DNA from: Campylorhamphus procurvoides | Lineage: Eukaryota > Chordata > Aves > Passeriformes > Dendrocolaptidae | Assembly: GCA_013396655.1 (NCBI GenBank) | Contig: WBMV01006580.1 | Coordinates: forward strand, 52,839 to 116,838 | Direction of reading: 5' to 3' | DNA length: 64,000 nucleotides | Shown here: positions 38,913-51,080 of the stretch, one piece after another | How the letters are laid out: every line of letters starts with the position of its first letter | Numbering within the stretch: position 1 is the first letter of the stretch | The notes under the pieces: generated by a model | The model's input: the letters and a program-made list of their open reading frames with translations, nothing else | Told to the model about the DNA's origin: nothing | The model's database searches: none | Translations under genes and position numbers: made by a program

Positions 38913-39675
38913 ATGGGGGTGAAATTTAGGAAGGGCCACAGAGAGTCCAACACTCCCCGACAGCAACCAAGCACTTCCCACCAGCTCCAAGTCTTCAATG
39001 GACTGAATGAAACATTTTATAAAATAGAATAAAGGAAAATAAAATACAAAATAAAAGAACCTGCTTTGGTGCATCAGAAATGAAGGGTATTTTTTAATCC
39101 TCCTGCTGAGCTGGTGTCAGGATTTTTAAGAGGTAAAGAACTGGAGACAAAGCCCCTGGAGTGAAAACCTTTGGAAAACCACGCTCTGGGGTGGCTTTGG
39201 GACCTTTATCTCTGAGAACAGCACCTGTTTCATCCAGCTGAGCAGCACCCACATTCCCCAGGTGGCTCCTGGAATAAAACTCAGGCTCTCAGGAAAATCC
39301 ACATTTGGGACATCTCTATTCCCAAGTGCTGTGACCACCCCTACACCAAAATTTGGGTACCCCCCCCCACCGTCCCCTCACACCAAACCACGGCCCTCCA
39401 CCGAAAGCTTTTCATGCCGGTGCAAAACCCCAGAGTGCAAAGCCGCTTCTCCCCTTCATCTCTCACCTCTTGCCTCCTCCAGAGCAGCAGCTGCTTCTGG
39501 TCTCCAGATGTCAAACCCACAAGCTCTTCCCCTCCGCTATTTTTGCCAAGCTTTGATCTCCCAGAGCGGCTGCCCGGGAAGGGGGGGCAGCCCTGGGGGT
39601 GCTGCTGTGCCCCCCTCCCTCCCCTTGGCCCTCCAGAGGGAAAGCCATCCCAAAAAACCTGGGCTGGGGGGTGGA

Positions 39676-39895
39676 GTCGTGGAATATCCTGAGCTGGAAG
39701 GGGCCCACGAGGATGGAGTTCAGCTCCTGGTCGGACATGGGACATCCCAGCAATGCCACCCTGTCCCCAGGAGGTCCCAGGAGCTTTGGCATCCTTGGTG
39801 TTGTGACCTGTTCCATGCCCACACCCTCTGGGGGCAGAACCTTCTCCTGGTATCCACCTGACCCTCCCCTGGCACAACTTTCCTCGGGAATGGCA
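39676..39895 (-). mobile_element. CR1 LINE 3' fragment
   Basis: Antisense copy: GTGGAATATCCTGAGCTGGA at the terminus, then GGAGCTTTGGCATCCTTGGT and CACACCCTCTGGGGGCAGAA. Related to the AGAGGGTGGTGGGCACT subfamily. Confidence 0.78.
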
Positions 39896-42009
39896 GGAAA
39901 AACAAGCCAAACCCTCTCGGGGTGAATTTTGGGAGGGTGTGAAACACCTACCCCAAACCCATGGCTTTGTTTCCCTTCCAGGACACCCAAAGCAAAGGGA
40001 CACCCCGGGCAGCAAGTCCCTTTTTTGGGGGTTGTTTCTGGGCACTGCCAGAGGTTGGCACTGTCTCTGCCCCGAGCCCATGCCCATATTTATGCCATAT
40101 TTCACAGACCAGCCCATTTCAGGCCCCAGCTCTGAACCAGGAGCAAAGCCTGCTCTGTGTTTCCTCCAGACCCACCTCTTTGTGGGGTCTCTGAGGGCCA
40201 CCCCAAAATTAGCTGACTAAAAGGAGCCAGTTTTACTGATCTGGGGGAGTTTTAGGGTGCAAAGAGGGTGGAGGTCTCAGCACTCAGAGCTCAGCAGGGA
40301 TGGGAAGGAATTCATTCCATTATTTCGGGATTCAGGACTTGGGAGCCACGGGGGCAGCTGGAGGGGCAGAAGACAACCCTCCTTAGGCACCGCCTGTCCT
40401 CCATCCCAGATAAACCCCTCCTGCTCCAGGGCCATCCTGGATTCTGCTTTTCCTTGGATTTGGGGGGTGTGAGACAGGGCAATGTGACACCAATCCCTCC
40501 CTGCCTGACCTCCAGGCTTTCCCAAAAGGAAAGTGCTAGCCATGGCATTCCTTCCCGGAGCAGAGGGAGCAACATTCCAACTGGAGAGTTCTCCATGTCC
40601 ACTTGGAGAGGTCTTTTGGCTCCCCTGCCAAGGATTTCTCGGTGTGGTGGGTATGAAGGGGAGCTCGCTCGGCAGCTCCAGGCTTTGATTGCCACAAAAA
40701 AGGGGGGAAAAGGGAAAATGGATGGTTCTAAAACATCGGTGGGGCACAGGGAGGTGGGAAGGGGTGTTTGGGGAGCAGGTTCTGGCCCATCCCACGTGCT
40801 GAGAGGGGTGAGGAAACCTTCAGGAATATGCCATGGCCTGAGGGCACATCCAGTGGGCTCCAGGAAAAGCTTTCCCGTGGGATTGCAGGGATTTGGGCAG
40901 GGATTTGGGTGGCACTCCGTGTGTGTTTCCTTAAGGAGCAGCAAATCCAAGTCCTCCCGTGCCATCCTTAGGTTGCCCAATTGACCTGGGGTTGAAGAGG
41001 TGACTCCAGTGCCCCGAGCCAACAGGGACAAGCATTAACATTCCAGTGGGATCCCTGTTCCCTGCAGAGCTCCCGGGATACACCAGTCAGGCAAGGATGG
41101 CCCTGCAAGTACAGGTGGGGCTGGGAAGGTCTCGGGCAAGGTGGAAGTTCCTCCAGGACCACCAAACAGAGCTCCTTGAGCTGCTTTTCCTGCCTAAAGA
41201 GTGGTCAGGGAGGTTTGGAGTCCCCACCCCTGGAAGGGTCCAAGGGCTGGGGGACCAGGTGGGCTCCATGGGCTGGGAGGGCTTTTCCAATCTCAGGGAC
41301 CTTGGGATTCCACCTTGAGATAATGCTGGAGGATCTGACCCCACCGCTCTCCTGGAGCACCCCCAGGATCTCCTGGGGCGACCAAAAACGGGGACATCAG
41401 GATGCTGAAGGGAGGGTGGCCCCTGAGGGTGAATTTATGGACACCAATAAAAGTGCTGGGGGCAGGAAACACCTTCCTGGGGAAGCGAGAGGTGTCGCAG
41501 CTCTGGCACTCCCACCTTCCCTCCCCCAGACTCTCCCGAATGTCCTGCCAAAAAAAAAAAGCAAAACCAACAACCCAGGACGGCTGGAAAAGTGCTGGGA
41601 TCATTTGCAGCTCCTCCCCCCCTCTCCCCGCTTCCAATCTGCAAAGCTCATCCCTGCTCCCCCCTCGGCCAGGGTTAAATTAGCCTGGAAGCTCCGAAGC
41701 CTGGAATTGGAATCATTTCCCCTGACGGGAAAAGCCCCCAGGTCTTCTTCTGCCGACACCTCCTCCCACCTCGTGGGATCTGCTTTAGCACTTAGGGGGT
41801 TTGTTTTCCTCTCCGCCAGCCTTTGCAAATGCGCTTCCAGCGCAGAAATAACAATAAAGATATAAAATGCAAATTAAAATCATTGGCTCGGGCAGGCACT
41901 GAAAAGCATGGCTTGGCGAGGTGGAGGTGCCACCTCTCCCATCGCTCCTGACGTGTCTGGGTGCCAAAGCGACCACCTCCCGAAGGGAATGTGGGAATCT
42001 GGAATCTGA
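39896..42009. other. non-coding interval
   Basis: Contains the SOX/POU-like motif cluster at 41.85 kb and a weak CR1-like phrase at about 41140-41320. No coding evidence. Confidence 0.5.
41823..41880 (+). promoter_or_regulatory. candidate regulatory motif cluster (SOX-like and POU octamer)
   Basis: AACAATAAAG at 41851 (SOX-like) lies 17 bases 5' of a perfect octamer ATGCAAAT at 41868, with TTTGCAAATGCGC at 41824 nearby, in unique non-repeat sequence. Motif presence is seen; enhancer activity is inference. Confidence 0.3.
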
Positions 42010-42240
42010 GCTGGAGAGGGAGTTGGGACAAGGCGTGGAGGGACGGGACACAGGGAATGGTTTCCCACTGCCAGAGGGTGAGATGGGACATTGGGAAGGA
42101 ATCCTTCCCTGGCAGAGTGAGGAGGGGCTGAGATGGAATTCCCAGAGAAGCCCCATCCCTGGAATTGTCCAAGGCCAGTGGAATGAGATGATCCCGATGG
42201 TCCCTCCCAATCCAAACTGTTCTGGAATTCCATGTAATCC
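42010..42240 (+). mobile_element. CR1 LINE 3' fragment
   Basis: Sense: GGTTTCCCACTGCCAGAGGG, GGAATTCCCAGAGAAGCCCC, GTCCCTCCCAATCCAAACTG. An internal deletion has removed the usual GGTGGAAGGTGTCCCTGCCC block. Confidence 0.8.
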
Positions 42241-43186
42241 TTGAACATCCAGCTCCTGGCCTTCAGGAAGATGGTGGCACAACCCACCTCGCACCTTGCC
42301 GGACCTCACTAAGCTCCAAATGGGATCGGGATGCCCAGAGGAACCAAAGGAAGCTGGGTGGGTCCAGCTCTGCTCCAAAGAGCAGAGGCAGGTTTGCAAG
42401 AAGTGTCAGGAGAAGGGAGGGAAGAAGTTTGGATGGAGGAAAACACCACGACAAAGAGGCTCTCAAGCCTGGCTTGGGGCAGGTTCCTCATGGTGAGGCT
42501 CCAGCTGGAGCTCTGGGACTCACCCTGCTCCATGCCTGGAGTTGTACAAGCCCCTCCACACAAAGGTGCTCCTGCCCTGGTGGCATTGGACTCTCCTTCT
42601 TCCAGGCACTGGCTTTGCTCCCCCCAGATCCCGGGAAAAAGCCCTTTCCCCGTTTTCCAGGGTGTCCTGGGAGGAGCCCACGGCAGAAGTGGGTGTAGGA
42701 CCAGCCTCTCTCCAGACACGCAGGAGGCAATTCCAGAGCGAGGCGAGAGAGCCCCGGGGCTGCTCCTAAATCTGTCACACAGCACATCCCCTTTCCCTCA
42801 TATTGAGGTTGTTGGGAATAAAAGAAAGAAAAGGGGGGAAAAAAGGGGGGAAAAAAAAAGCAGCCCAGAGATCCCGAAGGAAATGGTTTTATGGGACTCT
42901 GGTGGATGCAGAAAATCACCGGCACCTCACGGCACACATCAAACACTCCGGAGCGATTCCCAACCTCCTGGGGCTCCAGGCAATTCCCAACCTTCATCCC
43001 TGCTCCTCAAAGCTGCTTTAATCCCCTAAAACACGTATTTATGGGCGAGCAATGCTGTCCTCACCTCCCCAAAAGGAGGTCAAGGTTGCAGCAGCATCTC
43101 CTGGGGAGGTGCTGGGTGAAGGTGTCCAGAGCCCTCGGAGTTTTGGGAATTGCACCCAGCTTGTCACTGTCACCTTTGCAAAGTGG

Positions 43187-43462
43187 ATGGCCAAAATGCT
43201 CCACCTGGATTAACCTTGGTGGCCAAAATGCCCAAACTGGATTAAACCTGGTGGCCAAAATGTCCAAACTGGGTTATTGGTGGCCAAAGTGCCCAAACTG
43301 GATTATTGGTGGTCAAAATGTCCCACCTGGATTGACCTTGGTGGCCAAAATGCCCAAACTGGATTATTAGTAGCCAAAATGTCCAAAATGGATTAAACCT
43401 CGTGGCCAAAATGTCCAAACTGGATTAAATTTGGTGGCCAAAATGCCCAAGATGGATCAATG
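43187..43462. repeat. 29/32-bp minisatellite, about 9 copies
   Basis: Unit is GGCCAAAATGCCCAAACTGG plus ATTAAACCTGGT (32 bp) or ATTATTGGT (29 bp); the two lengths are interspersed. Confidence 0.95.
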
Positions 43463-43943
43463 ACCAGTACCCCCAGAGAAGGTGAAGGGATGGACCACTC
43501 CAGATCCATGGAGATGAAACAAGGGACAGGGCTGGAGAAGGGTGTCCAAGAGGCCAGCCAGGACATGGGGTGAGAGAAGAGCTGGGTGCCCAGGCCCTGC
43601 CCTGAAGGTTGATGGGTGGGGGGGCCCTGAGGATGAAGGTGCTTGGGTGGGGCAGACCCACCTTCCCAAGGTTCCTCTCCCTTGGATTGTGGGATTGATT
43701 GACCTCTGGCTCTCACCAGGTGTGCAGATCCTGGGGACAGTCACCTGGCAGAGGAGATGGTGCCCAGCTCTGCTCTGGCAAGTGCAAGGGCACTGGATGG
43801 GCTTTGCCCACACCGATTCCCACCACGTGGTTCATGGATGAAAGCTTCTGGAAGTCCACCCCGCCCACAGAGCCAGGGGAGGTCATCCTGTTAAACCTAC
43901 AGATGTCCACACTGGGTCTTCTTTGGGAGAGATCCAAACTCAA

Positions 43944-44019
43944 ATGGATGGAGGGATGGATGGATGGATGGATGGATGGATGGATGAATGGATGGATGGA
44001 TGGATGGATGGAAGGATGG
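43944..44019. repeat. (ATGG)n microsatellite
   Basis: About 18 units of GGAT with interruptions; G-rich on plus. Confidence 0.96.
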
Positions 44020-47000
44020 AGTGTGCCCTGCTCCAGGACGTTGATCACAGCAAGAAAGAGCCACCAGCTCCCATTTTCCTACTTGAGGAAGCTGCTTTTT
44101 AGGTGGAAAACATGAATGCCCAAACACAGGAAGGATCCTTGGAGCACAACATGACTCCTGGTGGGAAGAGCAAACCACAGGTGAGACAACATAGCTGAGA
44201 AGACGTGGCAAGTGGTGGCTTTGCCTCCTCCTTTGGCCCCCTGGGGTGGGCTGGGTGCTGGATGGGGACCAGGACACCCTCCAGGAGTTCATTCCAGAGG
44301 AAACACAGATGCTTTGGGAAGCTCAAGGCCGTAATTCCAAGATGCTTGACCAGAGACCGGAAAGGAGAGGAAGGAAACAAAGCCAGGGTGAGGTTGAGGA
44401 GCAGAGGATGGGCGAAGATCAAAGGAGGAGGGCAGGTCTGGAGCCCCTGGAGCCAAGGAGCAACCTGGTACCCCTGGATCTCCCCCACTGGTCCCAGCAC
44501 AGGTGTGGATGTGTTTGGACAGCTGTGGTTGGCTCCAGGGGCTCCCGTGGCTGCTCGTGGATCCTGGGATGCTCCCGAGGGTTCCCCGTGGGTGGTCAGG
44601 GCTCTGCCTCCCTTCCCAGGGCAGCAGATTCCAGAGAGCACAGCTGGGAAACCCCAAACGCTTCCCAAGGGAGAAAAGCAGGAGCTGGGAATTCAGGGAA
44701 CCCCAGAGGGTTCACCTGGTTTGGGAAGAGCATGAATTTATTGCGATTCATATCGGATTCAATATTAATATTACCTGTATTTAATGATCCAAACTGGAGC
44801 AGAATGAATCCAAACTCAAGTTTTCTTCCACCCCTCAGCCAGGTCCCTTCAGTGTCCCCCACCCTGCCCTAAAACCTCCATTTCCCTCCTTAGGTTTGGC
44901 ATCTCCCCTGCTCTATTTTTGGAGGCCTCCAGAACGTGTTCCCTGATTTTGGCCGTTTTCATCCTCTTCTTCTAATTATTAATAATATTTTCCCTTCCAG
45001 CCACTGGCCTCGTTCCCAAGTTGGCTGCACCGACCTCGGCTTAAGTCAACTTTCCTGCCTTTCAGGAGCACCTTCTCAAGCTGCTGATACTGAGCCAAAT
45101 CCATGGAAAAGGAAAACTGGGCGAGCCAGGGGTGGGGAATCACCTGGAAACGCATCCCTGTGCCTGCTTTGTCCCACAGGTTCTTCCATGAAAGGGTTAT
45201 CCAAGTGGGTCACTTTGTTGGTGGTGATGGAGAGGGACTTGGGACAAGGGACAGGACACAGGGAATGGCTTCCCACTGCCAGAGGGCAGGGTTAGATGGG
45301 ATACTGAGAAGGAATTCCTGGCTGGGAGGGTGGGCAGGCCCTGGCACAGGGTGCCCAGAGAAGCTGTGGCTGCCCCTGGATCCCTGGGAGTGTCCAAGGA
45401 AAGGTTGGAGCCCCCTGGGCTGGTGGAAGGTGTCCCTGCCCATGGCAGGGGTGGCACTGGATGAGCTTTGAGGTCCTTCCAACCCAAACCATTCCATGGC
45501 CGTCCAGCAAACCAAGGCCAAGCAGGTAGAAAAGACTCAATGCAGATCCAACCTCTAAACCTCAGTGAAACCATCCAGCAGCTCCTGGATTCCCCCAGGC
45601 CACAACTAAACCTTGTCCTTGTAGGGTGGCACCGCTCTGGCTCCCGTCCCTCAGCCCCTGAGGTGACACAAGTGACGCCCTCACGGCACATCCCTCTCAG
45701 TCCCCCTTCCCTCTCCCAAATCCTGAGCCACTTCTCTGCCCCGGAGACTCCCACAGTGCTTGTTGCTGTCCAGCTGCCAGCGATAAAACCCAAAATAATC
45801 CACAAGCATCCATGAAATCAGGTCCTCCAATCCCCCAGAAAACCCTCTTGTCCTCAGCCCCTCTCCCACCTTCTCCTGGTGGAGCAGCACGAGGGGTTTT
45901 CCAAGGGAAACCTTCACACAAGGCAGGTTGGGGGGGAAGGGAAAGCTCCTGCCTCCATATAAAGGCAGCCCAGGTGAAAATTCCTTGGATTTGGTGATTT
46001 GATACGCCCAGATATTCCTGGCTCTCCAGCCAAAAAGCTTTCCCTGCCCTCCACAGGCTCTCCCTGCTGTCACTCAGGTCAGGACTGAAAAAAAACCAAA
46101 GGGATTTATAAAAAATGAGAGGAAATTCAGGTTTGTTTTTTTGTTCCCATTTGAACCCCAAACAACCCAAATTTGGGCTGTTCTTTGGGATGAAAGCCGA
46201 GGACAAAGGGAAGGCAGGTAAAGAGGGGGGTGACCCCAAACCACACAAACCCAAGGCTGAGCTCCAACCACAAGCAATTAACCCAATTAAAGGCTTTATT
46301 TTTTCTTTTTTTGAGGTCCTGCAAGCATTTTAAGTGGGGTAAAAGTCGCTTTTCCAGCAGATTTTGGAGTTTGGGGCCACAGAGGCTGGGAAGAGTTGCA
46401 TGTTCTGCCTGTCAGCAAAGGCAGGGAGAAGGTTCCCTGGCCAGATGTGGGGGGGAAAAAAGGAAGGAATGGGAATAACTGAGGTCTCAAATCAACAAGG
46501 AAAATCAGTGTCTTCTCATTACAGGGGTGTGTGTTTGATTCCCAAACCTGCCCTTTAAATCCGGGGTGGTGTCCAGGAATTATCCTATTTTAAAAAAGAA
46601 TTAAATCAAAAAATCAAAGTGCTGGAGGTTTCGGAAATCCCTGGAATTGTCCCTGTTACCTTCTGGAAGACGCCCCAGCCATGGACAAATCCCAGGGGTG
46701 GGCACCAAAGCATCCAGGATGAGACCTCTTGGGTTCCTTCCCAAACACGGGAGCCCCATGGCCTGGGTCATTCCAGCTGGGACAGAGGTCCCATGGCCTT
46801 CTGGAGCACTTGGGAACATTTGGCAGCTCGACCCTCCAGTCCTAAAGTGGTGGTGACATCTTTGAGCAGTTGACTCCAGTCTGGGAGGTTTTTCCCATCT
46901 GGTGACCTTATCCCAGACCCCAGGGATGAAATGCCCAAGGAGTCGTGTCCTCCTGGCTTGGGGTGAAGTTTGAGCTGCTCAGCTCAGAAATCAGGGATAA

Positions 47001-47062
47001 CTTTCTGTGGGATGGGGACAGACAACCACAGGGGTTCATCGCCTGGACACATGGCCAAGCAA
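44020..47062. other. non-coding interval
   Basis: Holds one CR1 fragment at 45.2 kb; otherwise unique sequence with no recognised feature. Confidence 0.5.
45215..45500 (+). mobile_element. CR1 LINE 3' fragment
   Basis: Sense copy with GGCTTCCCACTGCCAGAGGG, GGTGCCCAGAGAAGCTGTGG, GGCTGGTGGAAGGTGTCCCT and CCTTCCAACCCAAACCATTC followed by CATGG. Confidence 0.88.
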
Positions 47063-47321
47063 GGATGGGATGGGATGGGGTGGGATGGCATGGCATGGGA
47101 TGGGATGGCATGGCATGGGATGGGATGGCATGGCATGGCATGGCATGGGGTGGCATGGGATGGCATGGCGTGGCATGGGATGCCATGGGATGGGATGCCA
47201 TGGGATGGGATGCCATGGGATGGGATAGCATGGCATGGGATGGCATGGCATGGGATGGGATAGCATGGCATGGGATGGCATGGCATGGGATGGCATGGCA
47301 TGGCATAGGATGGCATGGGAC
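47063..47321. repeat. (ATGGG/ATGGC)n pentanucleotide array
   Basis: About 50 pentamers alternating between GGGAT and GGCAT types in patches such as ATGGCATGGCATGGGATGGG. Confidence 0.96.
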
Positions 47322-48493
47322 AGGTTTGGGGCTCCCTGTGGGAAAAAACTAAAGGATCCTCCCAAACTGGGAATGCTGCCCACAGGAGCAGCCCCCTCCT
47401 CATTGTCCCTGCCTGGGGACAGGGACACCCTGTCGGAGTGTCCCCAGGGCAGCAGCACGGGGTGTTTCCCTAGGGATGCTCCATTTCCAGCCCCTCCTGG
47501 TGGGAAAGACCCCCCCATTTTCACAGGACCACTTGACAGCCACTCCCTTTGCAGCCACCACGAGCTGGATTGCTGGAGCAGCTCTCTCCGCTGCCTGCAA
47601 TTGTAATTTGGGGCCATAAAATCCCGAGTTTTCCAGGCAGGGGGGAAATATAAAACCCAAAGTGACGATGGACTGTTACCTCTCCTGGGTTTTTTGTTCC
47701 GCTCGAGCTGTTCCTCCTGCACTTCCAGCGAAGAACGACCCAGCGGTGCCCAAAGGCCTGGATGGATTTCCCAGGTGCAATTCCAAACCCACAGGGTGGG
47801 ACTGGCCCTGCTTGGCACGAGCAGGGCCAGACCTTGAGGGTGATCCCGAGGGAAAGTGTTCCCGCCCGAAATCTGGGAGAATGAACCTGGATTTGGGAAA
47901 AGCATCACCGTTTGTTTCCCAAAGCAAGTGTTTTTTAGACTCTGCAGAGTTAACTGGGAGTTTATTTCTGCTTCAAAATCCGGTTTTCTTGGGAAAACGT
48001 CCATTGATGCTGGAATTTGGGCTCCAGGACCCAGCAGGGATGTGGCAACACATGGACAGAGCCCTGCTGAGCTCCTCCTGCTCCACCTGATCCCCCTCCC
48101 TCCCGATCCGGGAGAAAATCTGGGAGCATCCTGAAATTGGGAAATAGTTGCAAAGTTCCTCGAGCTCCAATTATCCCATCAGGAATGTCCAAGATATTCC
48201 CATGGCCAAGTTTGCCTCTTGGTTGTGTCCATGCCAGGTTTTTCCCAGAGAATTTCTCTCACAGCATCCCAGGGAAGTGGCTGGATGAGAGCTCTGGCCT
48301 TCTCCTGGAAGAAGGATTAATTCCTGGATCTTGGAAGAGACTGGCTCCGGCTGAACCGCAGCCTGATGGGAGTTCCACAACATTCCCAGAAATCCAGATC
48401 TCCATTCCTCATGTCTGTCTGGAGAGCCAAATATCCCGGGATTGCTCTGTCCTGGGGTTCTGTGCTGCTTCCAGCACTGCCTGGGGACCTGCT
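47322..48493. other. non-coding, nothing recognised
   Basis: Unique sequence between two tandem arrays; long frames extend in from the arrays without coding character. Confidence 0.5.
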
Positions 48494-49162
48494 GTGTCCA
48501 CTGGGAATTCCGAGTGTCCAAACCATTGGGAGCTCCAGGTGTCCACACCACTGGGAATCCTGAGTGTCCATCCCACTGGGAATTCTGAGTGTCCACACCA
48601 TTGGGAGCTCCAAGTATCCACATCACTGGGAATTCTGAGTGTCCAAACCATTGGGAACTCCGAGTGTCCACACCATTGGGAGCTCCAAGTATCCACATCA
48701 CTGGGAATTCTGAGTGTCCACCCTACTGGGAGCTCCATGTATCCAAACCAGAGACTTCCAGGAGTCCATACCACTGGAAATCCAGGTGTCCACACAACTA
48801 GGAATTCTGAGTGTCCACCTCACTGGGAGCTCCAGGTGTCCATACCACTGGGAATCCTGAGTGTCCACACTGGTGGGAACTCTGAGTGTCCACACCACTG
48901 GGAATCCTGAGTGTCCACACCACTGGGAATTCTGAGCGTCCACCCCACTGGGAGCTCCAGGTGTCCACACCAGTGAGACTTCCAGGTGTCCATACCACTG
49001 GAAATCCAGGTGTCCACACAACTGGGAATTCTGAGTGTCCACCCCACTGGGAGCTCCAGGTGTTCACACCACTGGAAATCCAGATGTCCACACCACTGGA
49101 AGCTTTGAGTGTCCACCCCACTGGGAACTCCAAGTGTCCACCCCCCAGGAATTCCATGTGTC
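48494..49162. repeat. 25-bp minisatellite, about 26 copies
   Basis: GTGTCCA recurs at 25-base steps (48514, 48539, 48564, 48589 and onward) with the variable half reading CCACTGGGAATTCTGA or CATTGGGAGCTCCAG. Variants alternate, which gives a 50- and 75-bp higher-order pattern. All six frames read long, so the ORFs here are not evidence of genes. Confidence 0.96.
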
Positions 49163-49714
49163 CACAACCCAGTGCTCCTCACCAAATTCCCAGTTGAGCC
49201 GAGGAGCACCACCCAGCAGGGACAGGCACGGCACTTCCTCAGGCAGCAGAACACAAACTGCCCAAAGCCAGTTTCTCCTGGGCTTTGGAAGTCCTGGATT
49301 AATTAAAACCCTCTGGAACAAACTGGATTTCCTTCTCCAGTGGACGATGGGCGGCTCCAACCCGCCCTTGGAGCAGCTCCTTCCATGAGTAAGAGCTGAA
49401 ACACGTGGCATTTGGTGGCAAATCCTTTCTCCCCATTCCCAGTGGGAATAAACCGACGTCAGCGCTCGGCTCATCCCGGAATCCCACGCTGGCACCAGAC
49501 AACCTCAAGTTCCCACCACCCTGGAGAGGCTGTTCCATCCTTGGAGAGAAGAACATGTCCCTTAGCTGGATGGACACCACAGAGCATCAAAATCCCACCA
49601 GGAAGTCCAGCCAAGGCTGCCCTGTGCTGCTTCAGATGGAATGATGCACATTCCCACTGTTTCCATGGAATTTTAGGTGGTCTCTGCTGGGAATCAAACT
49701 CCCACAGCAGGACA

Positions 49715-50045
49715 GAGCTCCTCTCAGTGTTCCTGAGAGTGTTCCTTTTAATTGCCCTGGATTCTGCCTTTGGATAGCTCAGAAATCTGGGATTTCAGTT
49801 TACTTGCCCCTTCCACGGGAGGAAGAGCAACAAGATTCCCAACAACAGGAACAATAAACCTTCCACAGCTCCTCTCAGTGTCCCAGAACTCTTGAGTGCA
49901 CAAATAACCCTGGCTTTTGTCTTTGGATAGCACAGAAATCCGGGATTTGTGTTCACCTGCCCCTCTTGGCCTCTCCTGCTCCACAGCCACGTCCACAGGG
50001 GGAAGAGCAACACCATTCCCAGCAATGGGAACAGTAAAACCCCCT
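49715..50045 (+). repeat. tandem duplication of ~160 bp unit (two copies)
   Basis: CTCCTCTCAGTGT, TTTGGATAGC.CAGAAATC, GGATTT and GGAAGAGCAACA.GATTCC / GGAAGAGCAACACCATTCCC recur in the same order about 160 bp apart, ending in GGAACA.TAAA in both copies. Confidence 0.88.
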
Positions 50046-50482
50046 GGCTTCATTTCCATTGGCACCAGAGCTCTTGGCTGACATCTTTGTATCCTTCACA
50101 GGCTGCGAGCCATGAAATATTTGGGGTTATCACCGAGCTGGAAGTCGATGGATTCGACCCAAAGTTCACGGAACACCCAGCGAGAAGAACTCCCAGCACA
50201 GGGAACCAGACACTGGCTGGGGCTGCCGGGGTAAAAATAGCCCTGCAGTGCCACATGTCACACATCTGGGTCTGCTGGAGCACTGGGGGACTTGGACACA
50301 CACCGTGGTGGGGTAGGAAGGTCATGGAGATGCTGCAGCAGGCAGGGAAAGAGCCTGTGGCATGGAGAGAATCCTGGAATTCCTTAGGCTGGGACTGAGA
50401 TGAGAGATCAAGTCCCAGCAGGTCAAGACAAGCCCCTTTCCAGACTGGCACAGCCACCAGCTGAGGCAAAGAACCTCTGCTT

Positions 50483-50640
50483 GGGTGCCCAGAGGAGCTG
50501 TGGCTGCCCCTGGATTCCTGGGAGTGTCCAAGGTCAGCTTGGAGCCACTTGGGCTGGTGGAAGGTGTCCCTGCCCATGGCAGGGGGGTGGAAAGGGATGG
50601 CCTTCCATGTTCCTTCCCACCCAAACCATTCCAGGATTCT
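50483..50640 (+). mobile_element. CR1 LINE 3' fragment
   Basis: GGTGCCCAGAGGAGCTGTGG, GGCTGGTGGAAGGTGTCCCT and CCCACCCAAACCATTCCAGG: sense orientation, about 160 bp. Confidence 0.85.
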
Positions 50641-50849
50641 GACACTTTGGTTTTAAGGAAGTTTGCCCTGATGGATGTGGGCAAGTTAAGGAAGGAATTC
50701 GGGACAACTGGAACCTTCTGCTCCCCTGGGGAGGAGTTCTGGGATTTGTTGTTGCTTTGACGGAGGTGAAGACCTGAACACCTTCACACAACACGACCCA
50801 CTTATTGAGAGCAAAGTTCCTCTCCAGTTCAATAAGATGTCCCTGGAGA

Positions 50850-51080
50850 GGAGTGACAAATGCCATGGGCAGGGACACCTTCCACCAGCCCAGGGTGGTC
50901 CAACCCAGCCTTGGACACTTCCAGAGGCAGCCACAGCTTCTCTGGGAATTCCATCCCAGCCACTCCTCACCCTCCCAGGGAAGAATTATTTCCCAACATC
51001 CCATCCAACCCCACCATTCCCCTTTGTCCTGTCCCTCCATCCCTTGTCCAAAGCCCTCATAGGAAGAGATGATCCAAACC
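50850..51080 (-). mobile_element. CR1 LINE fragment
   Basis: Antisense: GCCATGGGCAGGGACACCTT, CCACCAGCCCAGGGTGGTCC, AGAGGCAGCCACAGCTTCTC and TTTGTCCTGTCCCTCCATCC. Confidence 0.82.

Noticed and set aside
47036..48004. 322-codon minus-strand open frame
   Set aside because: A large part is the translated ATGGG/ATGGC array (CHAIP-type repeats); the rest has no recognisable domain.
48494..49162. CRISPR-like array or repeat-containing protein gene
   Set aside because: No spacers; a 25-bp period is not divisible by three, so a stable peptide repeat is not encoded, and both strands read equally open.
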